Of a stretch of DNA of 64,000 nucleotides, positions 49,968 to 59,326 are shown one piece after another; within the stretch, counting starts at the first letter, position 1, and each line of letters opens with the position of its first letter. A program made the position numbers and the translations under genes. Source of the DNA: Flavobacterium ajazii. Lineage in GTDB: Bacteria; Bacteroidota; Bacteroidia; Flavobacteriales; Flavobacteriaceae. The DNA is taken from positions 558,001-622,000 of the forward strand of contig NZ_JAAEHL010000002.1 of the NCBI RefSeq assembly GCF_010614725.1, given 5' to 3'. The notes under the pieces are model-generated. The model made no database searches and was not told where the DNA came from. It saw only the letters and a list, made by a program, of their open reading frames with translations.

Positions 49968-51656
49968 ATGAAAACTAATCCAACACAATTTTTCCGTATG
50001 CTATTGGCTGTTCTGACCATTAGCTATTCAGGAAATGCGGTAGCCCAAAAATCAAAATCCAATGGTACTTACGACAACATTGAATTTAAAATGGCAAAGG
50101 TCAATGAACCAAAAATTCCAAAAAACACAGTCAATTTAAAAGATTTTGGCGCCGTAAACGGAGGATATGTTTTAAACACAAAAGCTTTTGAAGATGCGAT
50201 TAATGCTCTTTCTAAAAAAGGAGGCGGAAAACTAATTATTCCTCCTGGAATCTGGCTTACAGGTCCAATTATTTTAAAAAGCAAAATTGAATTACACGCA
50301 CAAACAGGCGCTTTAATCAAATTTTCTCCTGATAAAAGTTTATACCCAATTATAGAAACCAGCTTTGAAGGTTTAAACACCTGGCGCTGTATTTCTCCAC
50401 TTTACGGAAAAAACCTTGAAGATGTTGCTTTTACCGGAAATGGTGTTTGGGATGGTTCTGGCGAAGTTTGGAGACAAGTTAAAAAAGGTAAACTAACCGA
50501 AAGTCAATGGAAGAAATTTGTAGAATCAGGCGGAGTTCTGAACGAAAGCAAAACGAGCTGGTATCCATCTGAAACATTTATGAAAGCATCTGTAGGAGCA
50601 GATCAGAATGTGCGTCTGGATTTAAAAACTAAGGAAGAGTTTGAAGCTATACATGATTTTTTACGTCCAGTGTTAGTTAGTATCCAAAACAGTAAAAGAG
50701 TATTATTTGACGGACCTGTTTTTCAAAATTCTCCGGCATGGAACATTCATCCGTTATTGATTGAAGATTTGATTGTTCGTAATGTAACGGTTCGTAACCC
50801 TTGGTTTTCACAAAACGGTGATGGGCTTGACGTAGAATCCTGCAAAAATGTTATCGTTGAAAATTCAAGTTTTGATGTAGGAGACGATGCCATCTGTATC
50901 AAATCCGGTAAAGATAAAGACGGACGTGACCGTGGGGTTCCGTGCGAAAATATCATTGTAAAAAATAATATCGTTTACCATGGACACGGAGGTGTAACGG
51001 TTGGAAGTGAAATGTCTGGCGGTGTAAAAAACCTTCATGTATCGAATTGTTCTTTTATGGGAACTGATGTTGGATTACGTTTTAAAAGTAACCGTGGACG
51101 TGGAGGTGTTGTAGAAAATATTTTTATTTCTGATGTTTTCATGACCGATATTCCTTCTCAGGCCATTTCTTTCGATCTTTATTATGGAGGAAAATCTATT
51201 GCAGAAACTTTAGCTGAAGGTGGAAACACAATCAGTACCCAAAAAATGCCTGTAGACGAGAAAACACCTTCGTTTAAAAATATTTCAATAAAAAATATCA
51301 CAATCGCAGGAGCTCAGCAAGCTGTATTTTTACAAGGATTACCTGAAATGAACCTTGAAAACATTGAAATCTCTAATTTAACTGCAAAAGCAGAAAAAGG
51401 ATTTACTATTGTTGATGCTAATGGAATCAAAATCAGTGATATTAAAATGGATATCAAAACTCCGAACGTGATTAGTATCTATAATGGTAAAAACATGTCT
51501 TTTAAAAATATAGAATTTAATTCAACATCATCTGACGCTATTACTATTAATGGAGAAGCTACTGAGAACGTCGAATTTGTTCCTTCTGCAAATTCAGATT
51601 TTGCTAAGAAAACCATTATTGGAGAAACTGTTTCAAAATCAGCGGTAAAACTATAG
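49968..51656 (+). CDS. GH28 polygalacturonase
   Basis: The 562-residue protein starts with a signal peptide (SGNAVAQ). The beta-helix carries the four GH28 motifs: NGDGLD (Asp285), GDDAICIKSG (Asp306 and Asp307), GHGGVTVGSE (His340) and GLRFKSN (Arg371 and Lys373). These match the catalytic Asp triad and substrate ligands. The unusually long stretch between strand 3 and the catalytic motif (about residues 150-245) is seen in exo-type Bacteroides enzymes. It removes galacturonic acid from pectic oligosaccharides in the periplasm. The PL10 gene follows after 68 bases in the same direction. Confidence 0.93.
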   Translation: MKTNPTQFFRMLLAVLTISYSGNAVAQKSKSNGTYDNIEFKMAKVNEPKIPKNTVNLKDFGAVNGGYVLNTKAFEDAINALSKKGGGKLIIPPGIWLTGPIILKSKIELHAQTGALIKFSPDKSLYPIIETSFEGLNTWRCISPLYGKNLEDVAFTGNGVWDGSGEVWRQVKKGKLTESQWKKFVESGGVLNESKTSWYPSETFMKASVGADQNVRLDLKTKEEFEAIHDFLRPVLVSIQNSKRVLFDGPVFQNSPAWNIHPLLIEDLIVRNVTVRNPWFSQNGDGLDVESCKNVIVENSSFDVGDDAICIKSGKDKDGRDRGVPCENIIVKNNIVYHGHGGVTVGSEMSGGVKNLHVSNCSFMGTDVGLRFKSNRGRGGVVENIFISDVFMTDIPSQAISFDLYYGGKSIAETLAEGGNTISTQKMPVDEKTPSFKNISIKNITIAGAQQAVFLQGLPEMNLENIEISNLTAKAEKGFTIVDANGIKISDIKMDIKTPNVISIYNGKNMSFKNIEFNSTSSDAITINGEATENVEFVPSANSDFAKKTIIGETVSKSAVKL

Positions 51657-51671
51657 TTGATTAAACCTTTA

Positions 51672-51708
51672 GGCTTCTGTTGTATCTAAGTAAAAAACCA
51701 CAGAAGCC
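51672..51708 (+). repeat. hairpin between GH28 and PL10 genes
   Basis: Nine-base arms GGCTTCTGT and ACAGAAGCC flank a 19-base loop. There is no T run, so it may slow or process, rather than end, the transcript. Confidence 0.5.
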
Positions 51709-51724
51709 AACTTAAATATTTGCT

Positions 51725-52927
51725 ATGAAAATCCTGCAAAAATTATCCAGAAACAAGAGTTTATTATTTGCTATCGCAATCTCTTTTTCGTTCCTTCATT
51801 CAATCGCCCAATCCGACAAGAATAATAAAGTAGCGATAAGTACAAAACCATTTGGTGACAGTACGAATCACTGGTATGGTATTGCCGATAAAAACAATAT
51901 TGTAAATCCGATACCGAATCAGCCGAGATACGAAGAATCCGAATACACCAAAATAGCGGATAATATTATCTGCTTTCAGCGCGATAACGGAGGATGGCCA
52001 AAAAATTATGATATGCGTGCAATTTTGACACCTGAGCAAATAAACGATGTTGTAGGTTCAAGATCGGTTTTACATACCACTTTTGACAACTCTACCACAT
52101 ATACTCATGTCTATTATCTGGCACAGGTTTATACACAGACTAAAATCGAAAAATACAAAACTGCCTGTCTGAAAGGAATCGATTTTATTTTGGAAGCACA
52201 ATATGCTAATGGAGGATGGCCTCAATATTATCCTTTGGAAAAAGGTTACAGCCGCCACATCACTTTTAATGACGGTGCCTACATGGGAATTATGAATTTG
52301 CTGGATAAAATAGTTCAGAACGATCCTAATTTTAGTTTTATAGATACTGAAACAAAAAACAAAGTAAATACAGCTTATGAAAAAGGAATTGACTGCATTT
52401 TAAAAACACAAATTTCTGACCACGGAAAGCTGAGTGCCTGGTGCCAGCAGCATGATGAGGTGACGTTGTTACCTGCATGGGCCAGAAAGTTTGAACCGCC
52501 AAGTGTGAGTAATGCAGAGAGTGTTGATATTGTTCTATTTTTAATGAGAATTGAGAATCCGAGTGAACAGGTTATCAGATCGGTACAAAGTGCTGTTAAA
52601 TGGTTTGAGGATTCTAAAATATACAATACCAGAGTAGAGACTTTTGAAGCTCCGGAATTCGATTCAAAATTCAAAAAAGTTAAGGATGACCGTCGTGTTG
52701 TAAACGATCCTACAGCACCTCCAATCTGGACACGTTATTACGAATTAGGAACAGCAAGACCTTTATTTTGTGACAGGGATAGTGTGTACTTATATTCATT
52801 AGCAGAAGTAAGTCGTGAACGTCGAAGTGGTTATGCATGGTATACTTATAACCCTGAAAAAGCTCTAAAAAAATATCCGGAGTGGCAGAAAAAATGGACT
52901 CCTGAAACTGATGTTTTAAAAAAATAA
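51725..52927 (+). CDS. pelA: PL10 pectate lyase
   Basis: The 400-residue protein has a signal peptide (LHSIAQ). PL10 landmarks are all visible: DNGGWPKNYDM, HTTFDNSTTYTHVYYLAQVY, ANGGWPQYYPLEKGYSRHITFNDGAYMG, KLSAWCQQHDEVTLLPAWARKFEP and IWTRYYELGTARPLFCDRD. The family has an (alpha/alpha)3 toroid and cleaves polygalacturonate by beta-elimination. Its operon partner is the GH28 gene, so together they break backbone by lytic and hydrolytic routes. A strong terminator follows at 52935-52968. Confidence 0.93.
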   Translation: MKILQKLSRNKSLLFAIAISFSFLHSIAQSDKNNKVAISTKPFGDSTNHWYGIADKNNIVNPIPNQPRYEESEYTKIADNIICFQRDNGGWPKNYDMRAILTPEQINDVVGSRSVLHTTFDNSTTYTHVYYLAQVYTQTKIEKYKTACLKGIDFILEAQYANGGWPQYYPLEKGYSRHITFNDGAYMGIMNLLDKIVQNDPNFSFIDTETKNKVNTAYEKGIDCILKTQISDHGKLSAWCQQHDEVTLLPAWARKFEPPSVSNAESVDIVLFLMRIENPSEQVIRSVQSAVKWFEDSKIYNTRVETFEAPEFDSKFKKVKDDRRVVNDPTAPPIWTRYYELGTARPLFCDRDSVYLYSLAEVSRERRSGYAWYTYNPEKALKKYPEWQKKWTPETDVLKK

Positions 52928-52934
52928 AATCATA

Positions 52935-52968
52935 AAAAAGCGTGAATTTAAAATTTCACGCTTTTTTT
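52935..52968. terminator. intrinsic terminator after PL10
   Basis: AAGCGTGAA and TTCACGCTT form a nine-base stem with a short AT loop and a run of seven T. Flanking A residues make it usable from both sides. It lies between the plus-strand PL10 and minus-strand lipoprotein genes. Confidence 0.88.
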
Positions 52969-53015
52969 ATATTGAAATAAATTTATAATTTTTATACAAT
53001 TATTCTCTACAGGCC

Positions 53016-53408
53016 TTAATTTAGCTTATAAATATCATCATATGTCAAATAGTCTTTTCTGCTAATACTAAAAACTTGTGATCCATTTCCATCTATAATT
53101 AGCCCTGCACTTTCGTCATTTTTTGGGAAATAAATTTGATAGTTTTGACCATTGTCTAATAGAATTTTACAAGTATCAATAGATTTATCTGAAGAACCAT
53201 GATGCCCCATTCCACTTTGGGTATAACTATGTTTTACCGATTTTCCTAAGCTATTTTTTATAATAATTTCTTTTTGCGAAAAAATAATTTGATATTTCTC
53301 GCCTTTTAAATTTAATGCTTTCCATTTACCTTGATAAATATCTGATCCCTCACATGATAGAATTAAGAACATAAAACATATACCAAAAACTAATTTTGTT
53401 TTTTTCAC
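53016..53408 (-). CDS. small lipoprotein of unknown function
   Basis: The 130-residue protein has a lipoprotein signal (MFLILSCEGSD) and a short beta-rich body (YQGKWKALNLKGEKYQIIFS ... CKILLDNGQNYQIYF ... GLIIDGNGSQVFSISRKD) suggestive of a single lipocalin-like or lysozyme-inhibitor-like barrel. No family was recognised. Its start is 24 bases past the end of the amidohydrolase gene in the same direction, so it may be the last gene of the sugar-acid operon, although a role there is not evident. Confidence 0.5.
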   Translation of the reverse strand: MKKTKLVFGICFMFLILSCEGSDIYQGKWKALNLKGEKYQIIFSQKEIIIKNSLGKSVKHSYTQSGMGHHGSSDKSIDTCKILLDNGQNYQIYFPKNDESAGLIIDGNGSQVFSISRKDYLTYDDIYKLN

Positions 53409-53432
53409 AACAATATTTATATATTTAATTTT

Positions 53433-54266
53433 CTAATCATTTAGTTTATAAAATGATTTCGCATTTTCAAACCAAAATTTATTCTGATTTTCTATAGAGA
53501 ACGCAGCCAGATAATCCTCTAAAGTTTTGACTAAATTACTATAATCTGAAGCCACATTACAAACCGGCCAGTCAGAACCAAACATTAGTTTATCTGCAGA
53601 GAAGTTTTCAAAAATAATATCCAGATAAGGTTTTAAATCGGATGATTTCCAATTGTCCCAATCGGCTTCTGTAACCATCCCGGAAATTTTACACCAAACA
53701 TTTTCAAATTTAGAAATCTCTTCAATTGCTTTTTTCCATGATGCAATATCACCCGATTTGATGTTCGGTTTTGCAATATGATCAATTACAAACTTTTGTT
53801 CCGGAAATGATTTTACCAAATCTATTGCTGCCGGTAACTGACGATGAAAAATCAGGATATCATAAGTAAAATTAAATTCTTTTAAAGCTGCGATTCCATT
53901 ACGAAAAGCTTCCCCGAACATAAAATCATCCGATTCTCCCTGCACAACATGTCTGAAACCTTTGAGTTTTTCATATTTAGAAAAATGATTTAATCGTTCT
54001 GAAATGTTATCAGCTCTCAAATCAACCCAGCCTACAACTCCTTTTATAAAATCATTTTTTGAAGCCAGATCTAATAAGAAATTGGTTTCTTCTTCAGACT
54101 GACTGGCCTGAACAGCCACACAGCCTGAAAATTGATTTTGGGAAAGCAATGGCCATAAATCTTCCGGTAAAAAATCTCTTTGAATCTTTTGCATCGAATC
54201 ATCAATCCAGCTATCCCTAACCGGATCAAATATCCAAAAATGCTGATGTGAGTCAATTCGGTTCAT
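53433..54266 (-). CDS. amidohydrolase, probable L-fuconolactonase/L-rhamnonolactonase
   Basis: The 277-residue cytosolic protein has the amidohydrolase_2 fold motifs: DSHQHFW at the start, LKGFRHVVQGESDD, KFVIDHIAKPNI, NVWCKISGMVTEADW and KLMFGSDWPVCN. This combination is typical of L-fuconolactone and L-rhamnonolactone hydrolases. It follows the SDR gene by 5 bases. It would open the lactone made by the sugar dehydrogenase to the free acid. Confidence 0.85.
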   Translation of the reverse strand: MNRIDSHQHFWIFDPVRDSWIDDSMQKIQRDFLPEDLWPLLSQNQFSGCVAVQASQSEEETNFLLDLASKNDFIKGVVGWVDLRADNISERLNHFSKYEKLKGFRHVVQGESDDFMFGEAFRNGIAALKEFNFTYDILIFHRQLPAAIDLVKSFPEQKFVIDHIAKPNIKSGDIASWKKAIEEISKFENVWCKISGMVTEADWDNWKSSDLKPYLDIIFENFSADKLMFGSDWPVCNVASDYSNLVKTLEDYLAAFSIENQNKFWFENAKSFYKLND

Positions 54267-54271
54267 ACCAA

Positions 54272-55081
54272 TTAATTTACATCACTAATTAAAGCACGAT
54301 CTAAGTGTACATAACCTCCATCAACAAAAACAAATTGTCCTGTAGTGTGAGAAGAACGCTCAGAAATGATAAACAAAGCTGTATCTGCAATTTCTTCTGT
54401 TTTGGTCATTCTGCTTTCAAACGGAATACTTTTATTGATTTTTTTCAGAACAGTTTCGCCATCTGCCAATGTTTTAATCCAGTCTTCATAAGCAGGAGTA
54501 TAACTCTCTGCAATGATAATAGCATTAGAACGAATTCCGTACTGAATCAAATCTACCGCCCATTCTCTTGTTAGTCCAAGCACTCCACCTTTCGCAGCAG
54601 CGTAACCTGAAGTTCCGCCTTGTCCGGTAAGAGCTACTTTTGAACCAATATTTAAAACATTTCCTTTGGATTCTTTTAAATACGGAAGCGCATATTTAAC
54701 TAATAAAAAATAACTCACCACATTTAGTTTCAAAGAATCCATAAAATCTTCGTAACTAGAATCTAATCCCGCACCGTCATTTACACCTACGTTATTAATT
54801 ACAGCATCGATTCTGCCGTATTTTTCAACGATTTTTTTAACGGCGTTTTCCATTTCTTCAGGATTTGTTACATCAGTCTGAACAAATAATGCATCAATTC
54901 CTCTTTTTTGAAGCTCTTCGGCATAACCAAAACCTCTGCTGTTTCTGTCTACCAATGCAGGAATAGCTCCTTCATCTGCCAGCCTTTTGATCATGGTTTC
55001 TCCAATACTTCCTTCTTTTCCGGCAGAACCGGAAACTACTACAATCTTGCCTTTTAAATTTAAATCCATTTTTTTGTTCAT
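54272..55081 (-). CDS. SDR dehydrogenase, probable L-fucose dehydrogenase
   Basis: The 269-residue protein has the SDR cofactor motif SGSAGKEGSIG, the NNVG core motif and an active site with YAAAKGG. The segment NNVGVNDGAGLD closely resembles that of L-fucose dehydrogenase-type SDRs as I know them. It would oxidise L-fucose (or a related deoxy sugar) to the lactone. A start four codons later is possible. A 178-base repeat-rich gap separates it from the preceding alcohol dehydrogenase. Confidence 0.78.
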   Translation of the reverse strand: MNKKMDLNLKGKIVVVSGSAGKEGSIGETMIKRLADEGAIPALVDRNSRGFGYAEELQKRGIDALFVQTDVTNPEEMENAVKKIVEKYGRIDAVINNVGVNDGAGLDSSYEDFMDSLKLNVVSYFLLVKYALPYLKESKGNVLNIGSKVALTGQGGTSGYAAAKGGVLGLTREWAVDLIQYGIRSNAIIIAESYTPAYEDWIKTLADGETVLKKINKSIPFESRMTKTEEIADTALFIISERSSHTTGQFVFVDGGYVHLDRALISDVN

Positions 55082-55104
55082 TTATGGTTTTCGATAGCTG
55101 TAAA

Positions 55105-55259
55105 ATATATTTTAACACATAGAAACATAGCTTTAGAAACATACAAAAAGACGTTTCACTTGCATACAGACACATAACTATGTGTGAGAAACTAGTTTCT
55201 TTCAATTCTCTTTAAAAAGAAAATCTATGTTTCTATGTGTTTAAAACTATGGCGTAATC
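55105..55259. repeat. ACACATAGAAACATAG inverted repeat
   Basis: The left unit AACACATAGAAACATAG (near 55112) and the right unit CTATGTTTCTATGTG (near 55226) are inverted copies. Between them is a second small inverted pair around ACATAACTATGTGTG. A single copy also lies near 24885. No ORF is supported. Confidence 0.7.
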
Positions 55260-56273
55260 TTATTTTATCTCGATTAACGCTTTAATAACATTATTTTTTG
55301 GGTCAATCCAGTTTTCAAACTGATTGATCATTTCTGAAAAATCACCTCTGTGTGTAATGTATTTCTTCGGATCAATTTTTCCTGCTTTCAGACATTCCAT
55401 TACATATTCAAAATCTTCGATGGTTGCATTTCTGCTGCTCATTAAAGTAGATTCTCTTTTATGGAAATCAGGATGACTGAAACTCAATTCTCCTTTTTGA
55501 AGTCCAACCAAAACAAATCTTCCGCCATGCGAAATGTAATTAAAAGCACTATTCATAACTTTTTGGTTTCCGGTCGCATCAATAACTACGTTAGCCATAT
55601 CACCATTAGTTAATTCTTTTAATCTTTCAGCCACATCTTCGTTCAGCGGATTGATGGTTTCATCAGCATTCAGTTCATTTTTACAAAAACCTAATCTGTA
55701 ATCGTTAATATCCATTACAATCACTTTAGCTCCGGCAATTTTAGCAAACTGAATTAATCCAATTCCGATTGGTCCTGCTCCCATTACTAAAACAGTATCC
55801 GTAGCTTTTACTGCTGCTCTTCTCACACCGTGTGCAGCAATTGCTAACGGTTCTACCAAAGCCAGTTCATCATAATCTAAACCTTGCCCGTGCAATAAAT
55901 ACTGCTCCGGAATCGTAACATATTCTGCCATTCCTCCATCAATATGAACACCAAAAACTTTGATGTTCGCACAGCAATTTGTTAGTCCGTTTCTGCACGC
56001 AACACAAGTTCCGCAATTAAAATAAGGTATAAAAGTTACTTTATCTCCCGGTTCAAAACCTTTTGCATTCCCTTTAATATATTCTGCAGCAAGTTCATGT
56101 CCCAGAATTCTTGGATATTCAAAATAAGGCTGCGTTCCTCCAAAAGCATGGATATCGGTTCCGCAAACGCCTATTCTTTTAATTTTCAAAAGCACTTCGC
56201 CTTCCTTTGGTTCCGGCATTGGTTTCTCTTTATATAGAAACTCTTGTGGCTTTTCACAAACAATATATTTCAT
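55260..56273 (-). CDS. zinc-dependent alcohol/sugar dehydrogenase
   Basis: The 337-residue MDR-family protein has catalytic zinc ligands in GVCGTDIHAFGG and LGHELAAEY, four structural zinc Cys in CGTCVACRNGLTNCC, and a nucleotide motif VMGAGPIGIGLIQFA. It resembles threonine/sorbitol/L-galactonate-type dehydrogenases. In this operon it probably oxidises a sugar-acid intermediate or a sugar alcohol. The exact step is not known. It follows the FAH-family gene after 50 bases. Confidence 0.85.
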   Translation of the reverse strand: MKYIVCEKPQEFLYKEKPMPEPKEGEVLLKIKRIGVCGTDIHAFGGTQPYFEYPRILGHELAAEYIKGNAKGFEPGDKVTFIPYFNCGTCVACRNGLTNCCANIKVFGVHIDGGMAEYVTIPEQYLLHGQGLDYDELALVEPLAIAAHGVRRAAVKATDTVLVMGAGPIGIGLIQFAKIAGAKVIVMDINDYRLGFCKNELNADETINPLNEDVAERLKELTNGDMANVVIDATGNQKVMNSAFNYISHGGRFVLVGLQKGELSFSHPDFHKRESTLMSSRNATIEDFEYVMECLKAGKIDPKKYITHRGDFSEMINQFENWIDPKNNVIKALIEIK

Positions 56274-56323
56274 TTTAATTCAATCAATTTAATTTTCAGA
56301 AGTACTGAACTTCCAAATTTGTA

Positions 56324-57178
56324 TTATTTACTATAAGCTTTTGCTACTTGTCTGCTTGAACCTAAACCATCCATTCCTAACTCAATAACGTCTCCCGGCT
56401 TGATGTAGATTGGATCTGGCTTGATACCCAAACCAACTCCCGGAGGCGTTCCTGTACTGATAATGTCACCTGGAAGCAGGGTCATAAACTGACTTAAATA
56501 ATGCACTAAAAATGGAATTTTGAAAACCAGGTTAGAAGTATTACTATTTTGGAATTTCTTTCCGTTAACTGTTAACCACATTGGTAAATTATTCACATCG
56601 GCAATTTCGTCCTGTGTAGCCAAAAATGGTCCAAGAGGTGCAAAAGTATCACAACCTTTTCCTTTTGCCCATTGTCCCCCCATTTCGATTTGAAACGCTC
56701 TTTCACTGTAATCATTCAATAAAGCATATCCTGCAACATAATCCAAAGCTTCTGCTTCTTCAACATAACTTGCTTTTTTACCGACAACAAATGCTAATTC
56801 AATTTCCCAGTCTGTTTTTTCACTGTTTTTTGGGATAATCAAATCATCATTCGGTCCGCACAAAGAAGTAGTTGATTTAAAAAAGATAATTGGTTCTGTA
56901 GGGATCGGAGCACCAGTTTCATGACAGTGATCTACATAATTCAATCCAATACAGATTATTTTTGAAGGTCTTGCCACCGGAGAACCTAAACGTACATTAG
57001 CATCAACTTCAGGCAGAACGGGATTACTTTCTAAAGCTTTCTTTAATTTCTCTAAACCATTGTTTTCGAAAAAAGCTTCATTAAAATCAGTTACAATAGA
57101 AGAAACATCATATCTTTTTTCTCCAATTATAACTCCTGGTTTTTCTTGTCCCGCTGCTCCAAAACGTATTAATTTCAT
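56324..57178 (-). CDS. fumarylacetoacetate-hydrolase-family protein, probable 2,4-diketo-3-deoxy-L-fuconate hydrolase
   Basis: The 284-residue cytosolic protein has the FAH-fold metal site: ICIGLNYVDHCHE, DWEIELAFVVGKK, YALLNDYSERAFQ, GQWAKGKGCDTFAPLGPFL and LLPGDIISTGTPPGVGLG. This sub-type splits 2,4-diketo-3-deoxy sugar acids to pyruvate and lactate in the non-phosphorylating L-fucose and L-rhamnose pathways. The operon context with two SDRs and a lactonase supports this. Annotation as ureidoglycolate lyase would be a usual mislabel. Confidence 0.82.
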   Translation of the reverse strand: MKLIRFGAAGQEKPGVIIGEKRYDVSSIVTDFNEAFFENNGLEKLKKALESNPVLPEVDANVRLGSPVARPSKIICIGLNYVDHCHETGAPIPTEPIIFFKSTTSLCGPNDDLIIPKNSEKTDWEIELAFVVGKKASYVEEAEALDYVAGYALLNDYSERAFQIEMGGQWAKGKGCDTFAPLGPFLATQDEIADVNNLPMWLTVNGKKFQNSNTSNLVFKIPFLVHYLSQFMTLLPGDIISTGTPPGVGLGIKPDPIYIKPGDVIELGMDGLGSSRQVAKAYSK

Positions 57179-57185
57179 TTTCTTT

Positions 57186-57268
57186 ATTTTTTAAGTTACT
57201 AAGCTGCTAAGATTCTGAGTTTCTAAGGCTAAAATTTTTAGCCGCTTAGTCGCTCAGAACCTTAGTCT
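57186..57268. repeat. CTAAG-rich inverted repeat
   Basis: Units such as AAGTTACTAAGCTGCTAAG and CGCTTAGTCGCTCAGAACC pair across a central GCTAAAATTTTTAGC hairpin (57231-57245). It fills most of the 97-base gap between the SDR and FAH genes. Confidence 0.65.
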
Positions 57269-57275
57269 CTTTTTA

Positions 57276-58040
57276 TTAATTATTTAATTTTATAAATCCT
57301 CCGTCAATAGGATAATCACTTCCGGTAATAAATCCGGCTTCGTCGCTGCATAAGTAAAGAGCCAGTGCAGCAATTTCGTCTGGTTTCCCCATACGCCCTA
57401 TTGGCTGTGATTTTGATAATTTTTCGAAAATTTCAGCTTCTTTACCCGGATAATTTTTATTGATAAATCCATCAACAAAAGGAGTATGAACCCTTGCCGG
57501 AGAAATAGAATTGCATCGAATTCCTTCATCAATATAATCTCTTGCAACTGATAAAGTCATTGCCATTACAGCTCCTTTAGCAGTTGAATAAGCAAAACGA
57601 TCCTGAATTCCAACCCATGACGCTATAGAAGCCATGTTTAAAATGACACCTCCATTTGATAATCGGAATTGCGGAATTGCAGCATACAAACAGTTGTAAA
57701 CTCCTTTTACATTGACATCCATCACACGATCAAAATCGGTTTCCGGTGTAGTATCTACTTTTCCCACATGGGCAATACCTGCATTATTAATCAGAATATG
57801 AATGTTTCCAATTTTTTCAAATGTTTCAACAACCTCTTTCTGACTCGCCACATTGCAGGCGTATGAAAACACTTTCCCTCCTAATTGCTCAATATCAGCA
57901 ACCGCATCCTGAGCACTGTCTATTGTTAAATCAATGATATGAACTTCTGCCCCTTGTTTTGCAAACAAGGTAGCGATTGCTCTTCCTATTCCGCTACCAC
58001 CACCAGTAATGACTGCTTTTTTATTTTGTAATGAAAACAT
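57276..58040 (-). CDS. SDR dehydrogenase, probable 2-keto-3-deoxy-L-fuconate/L-rhamnonate dehydrogenase
   Basis: The 254-residue protein has the SDR motif TGGGSGIG, the NNAG motif and YSTAK. Its C-terminal part RVHTPFVDGFINKNYPGK ... QPIGRMGKPDEIAALALYLCSDEAGFITGSDYPIDGGF is the pattern of 2-keto-3-deoxy-L-fuconate dehydrogenases. It would form the 2,4-diketo substrate of the FAH-family hydrolase encoded next in the operon. It is preceded 21 bases upstream by the GH105 gene. Confidence 0.82.
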   Translation of the reverse strand: MFSLQNKKAVITGGGSGIGRAIATLFAKQGAEVHIIDLTIDSAQDAVADIEQLGGKVFSYACNVASQKEVVETFEKIGNIHILINNAGIAHVGKVDTTPETDFDRVMDVNVKGVYNCLYAAIPQFRLSNGGVILNMASIASWVGIQDRFAYSTAKGAVMAMTLSVARDYIDEGIRCNSISPARVHTPFVDGFINKNYPGKEAEIFEKLSKSQPIGRMGKPDEIAALALYLCSDEAGFITGSDYPIDGGFIKLNN

Positions 58041-58061
58041 AATATATGTAGTTTTTTAAAA

Positions 58062-59249
58062 TTATTGATTTAATTCTAAAGCCGCCAGAATAAAGGGTCC
58101 GGTTACTTTAGGGTCATTATCTTTCCTTTTTTCATTAATATAATATTCGAAAGAGCCATCACGATAAGGATTTCCTCCCAAACCTGCTACAGCACAGGCA
58201 TTCGTAATTTCAATTTCTCCATTAGGATATACTTTAACAAATTTTGAAGTCATACCGTCAAAGGCCTTTTCTGCTATTTTTTTGAATTTTTTAGGCAAAT
58301 ATCCTTTTTTAGCTCCCTTTGCAAAAGCATAAGCAAACATAGCCGTCCCAGAAGTTTCTAAATAATTACCTTCACGGGTTCCCATATCAGTAACCTGATA
58401 CCATAATCCTGATGGGTCCTGAAATTTCACTAAAGCATTCGAAATATTATTTAAATACAAAATCAGTTCTTTTCGTTTAGGATGATCTTTAGGAAAATAA
58501 TCCAGAACATCAACTAAAGCCATTGTATACCAACCTATCGATCTAGACCAAAAATTAGGCGAAGTTCCGGTTTCTTTGTTTGCCCATGGCATTTGTTTGC
58601 TTTCGTCCCAAGCGTGATACAAAAGACCCGTTTTTTTATCTGTAGCAAATTTCTGAATCAATTCAAATTCTTTGGCAATTTCATCCAATTTAGCACCGTT
58701 TTCAAACATTACAGTATATTCTGCAAAAAAAGGTTCACCCATGTACAAACCATCCAGCCACATTTGGTTAGGATAGATTTTTTTATGCCAAAAACCACCA
58801 CTTGGCGTACGAGGCTGCTCTTCTAATTGTTTACGCAAAGTCTGCATGGCAATTAAATAACGTTTATCTTTAGTTTGCTCATAGATGTCAAACAAAATTC
58901 GGCCCGTTGGTATATTATCAATATTAAAAGATTCAAACTTATACGTTTTAATATTTCCATCAGCGTCAATCAACTCGTCAGCATATTGTTTTGCATAAGC
59001 GGCATACGTTTCATTTTTTGTTTTTTTAGCTAATTCCTGAAAAGCATAAGTAACCAATCCATGTACGTAACTAATATGCGCTACTTTGGCATCATCAAGC
59101 ATATACGATTGCGGGTGGCGTTGCATCAGTGTTAAAGCCATTCTTTCTGACCATTTCAGCTTTGTTGGAATTGTATTTTGAGCATTTGAAATCGTCGTTA
59201 CAAAAATCAGTAAGACAATCATTTTAGAAAGAAAAGAAGTTTTAAGCAT
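58062..59249 (-). CDS. GH105 unsaturated rhamnogalacturonyl hydrolase
   Basis: The 395-residue protein has a signal peptide (TTISNAQ). The (alpha/alpha)6 motifs of GH105 are seen: NIDNIPTGRILFDIYE, QMWLDGLYMGEPFFAEY with the probable catalytic Asp166, FWSRSIGWYTMALVDVLDYFP, and ETSGTAMFAYAFAKG. It removes the unsaturated uronic acid left by pectin lyases. It is the first gene of the sugar-acid operon and is expressed from the mirrored promoter-operator at 59295-59326. This ties pectin breakdown to deoxy-sugar use. Confidence 0.9.
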   Translation of the reverse strand: MLKTSFLSKMIVLLIFVTTISNAQNTIPTKLKWSERMALTLMQRHPQSYMLDDAKVAHISYVHGLVTYAFQELAKKTKNETYAAYAKQYADELIDADGNIKTYKFESFNIDNIPTGRILFDIYEQTKDKRYLIAMQTLRKQLEEQPRTPSGGFWHKKIYPNQMWLDGLYMGEPFFAEYTVMFENGAKLDEIAKEFELIQKFATDKKTGLLYHAWDESKQMPWANKETGTSPNFWSRSIGWYTMALVDVLDYFPKDHPKRKELILYLNNISNALVKFQDPSGLWYQVTDMGTREGNYLETSGTAMFAYAFAKGAKKGYLPKKFKKIAEKAFDGMTSKFVKVYPNGEIEITNACAVAGLGGNPYRDGSFEYYINEKRKDNDPKVTGPFILAALELNQ

Positions 59250-59294
59250 AACCGCTAATTTAAATAATTGTATTATATGTAAAAATTGATGTGA

Positions 59295-59326
59295 AAATAA
59301 ATGTGATTTTCACATTTACAAATATA
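59295..59326 (-). promoter_or_regulatory. promoter-operator of the sugar-acid operon (mirror copy A)
   Basis: On the minus strand, TATATTTG (59326-59319), a T, then AAATGTGAAAATCACATTT (59317-59299) form a TAnnTTTG box followed by a palindrome with eight-base arms and a three-base spacer. The whole block is identical over 31 bases to the plus-strand copy at 59493-59523. A dimeric repressor, for example of the GntR type, bound here would cover the start site. Confidence 0.75.
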
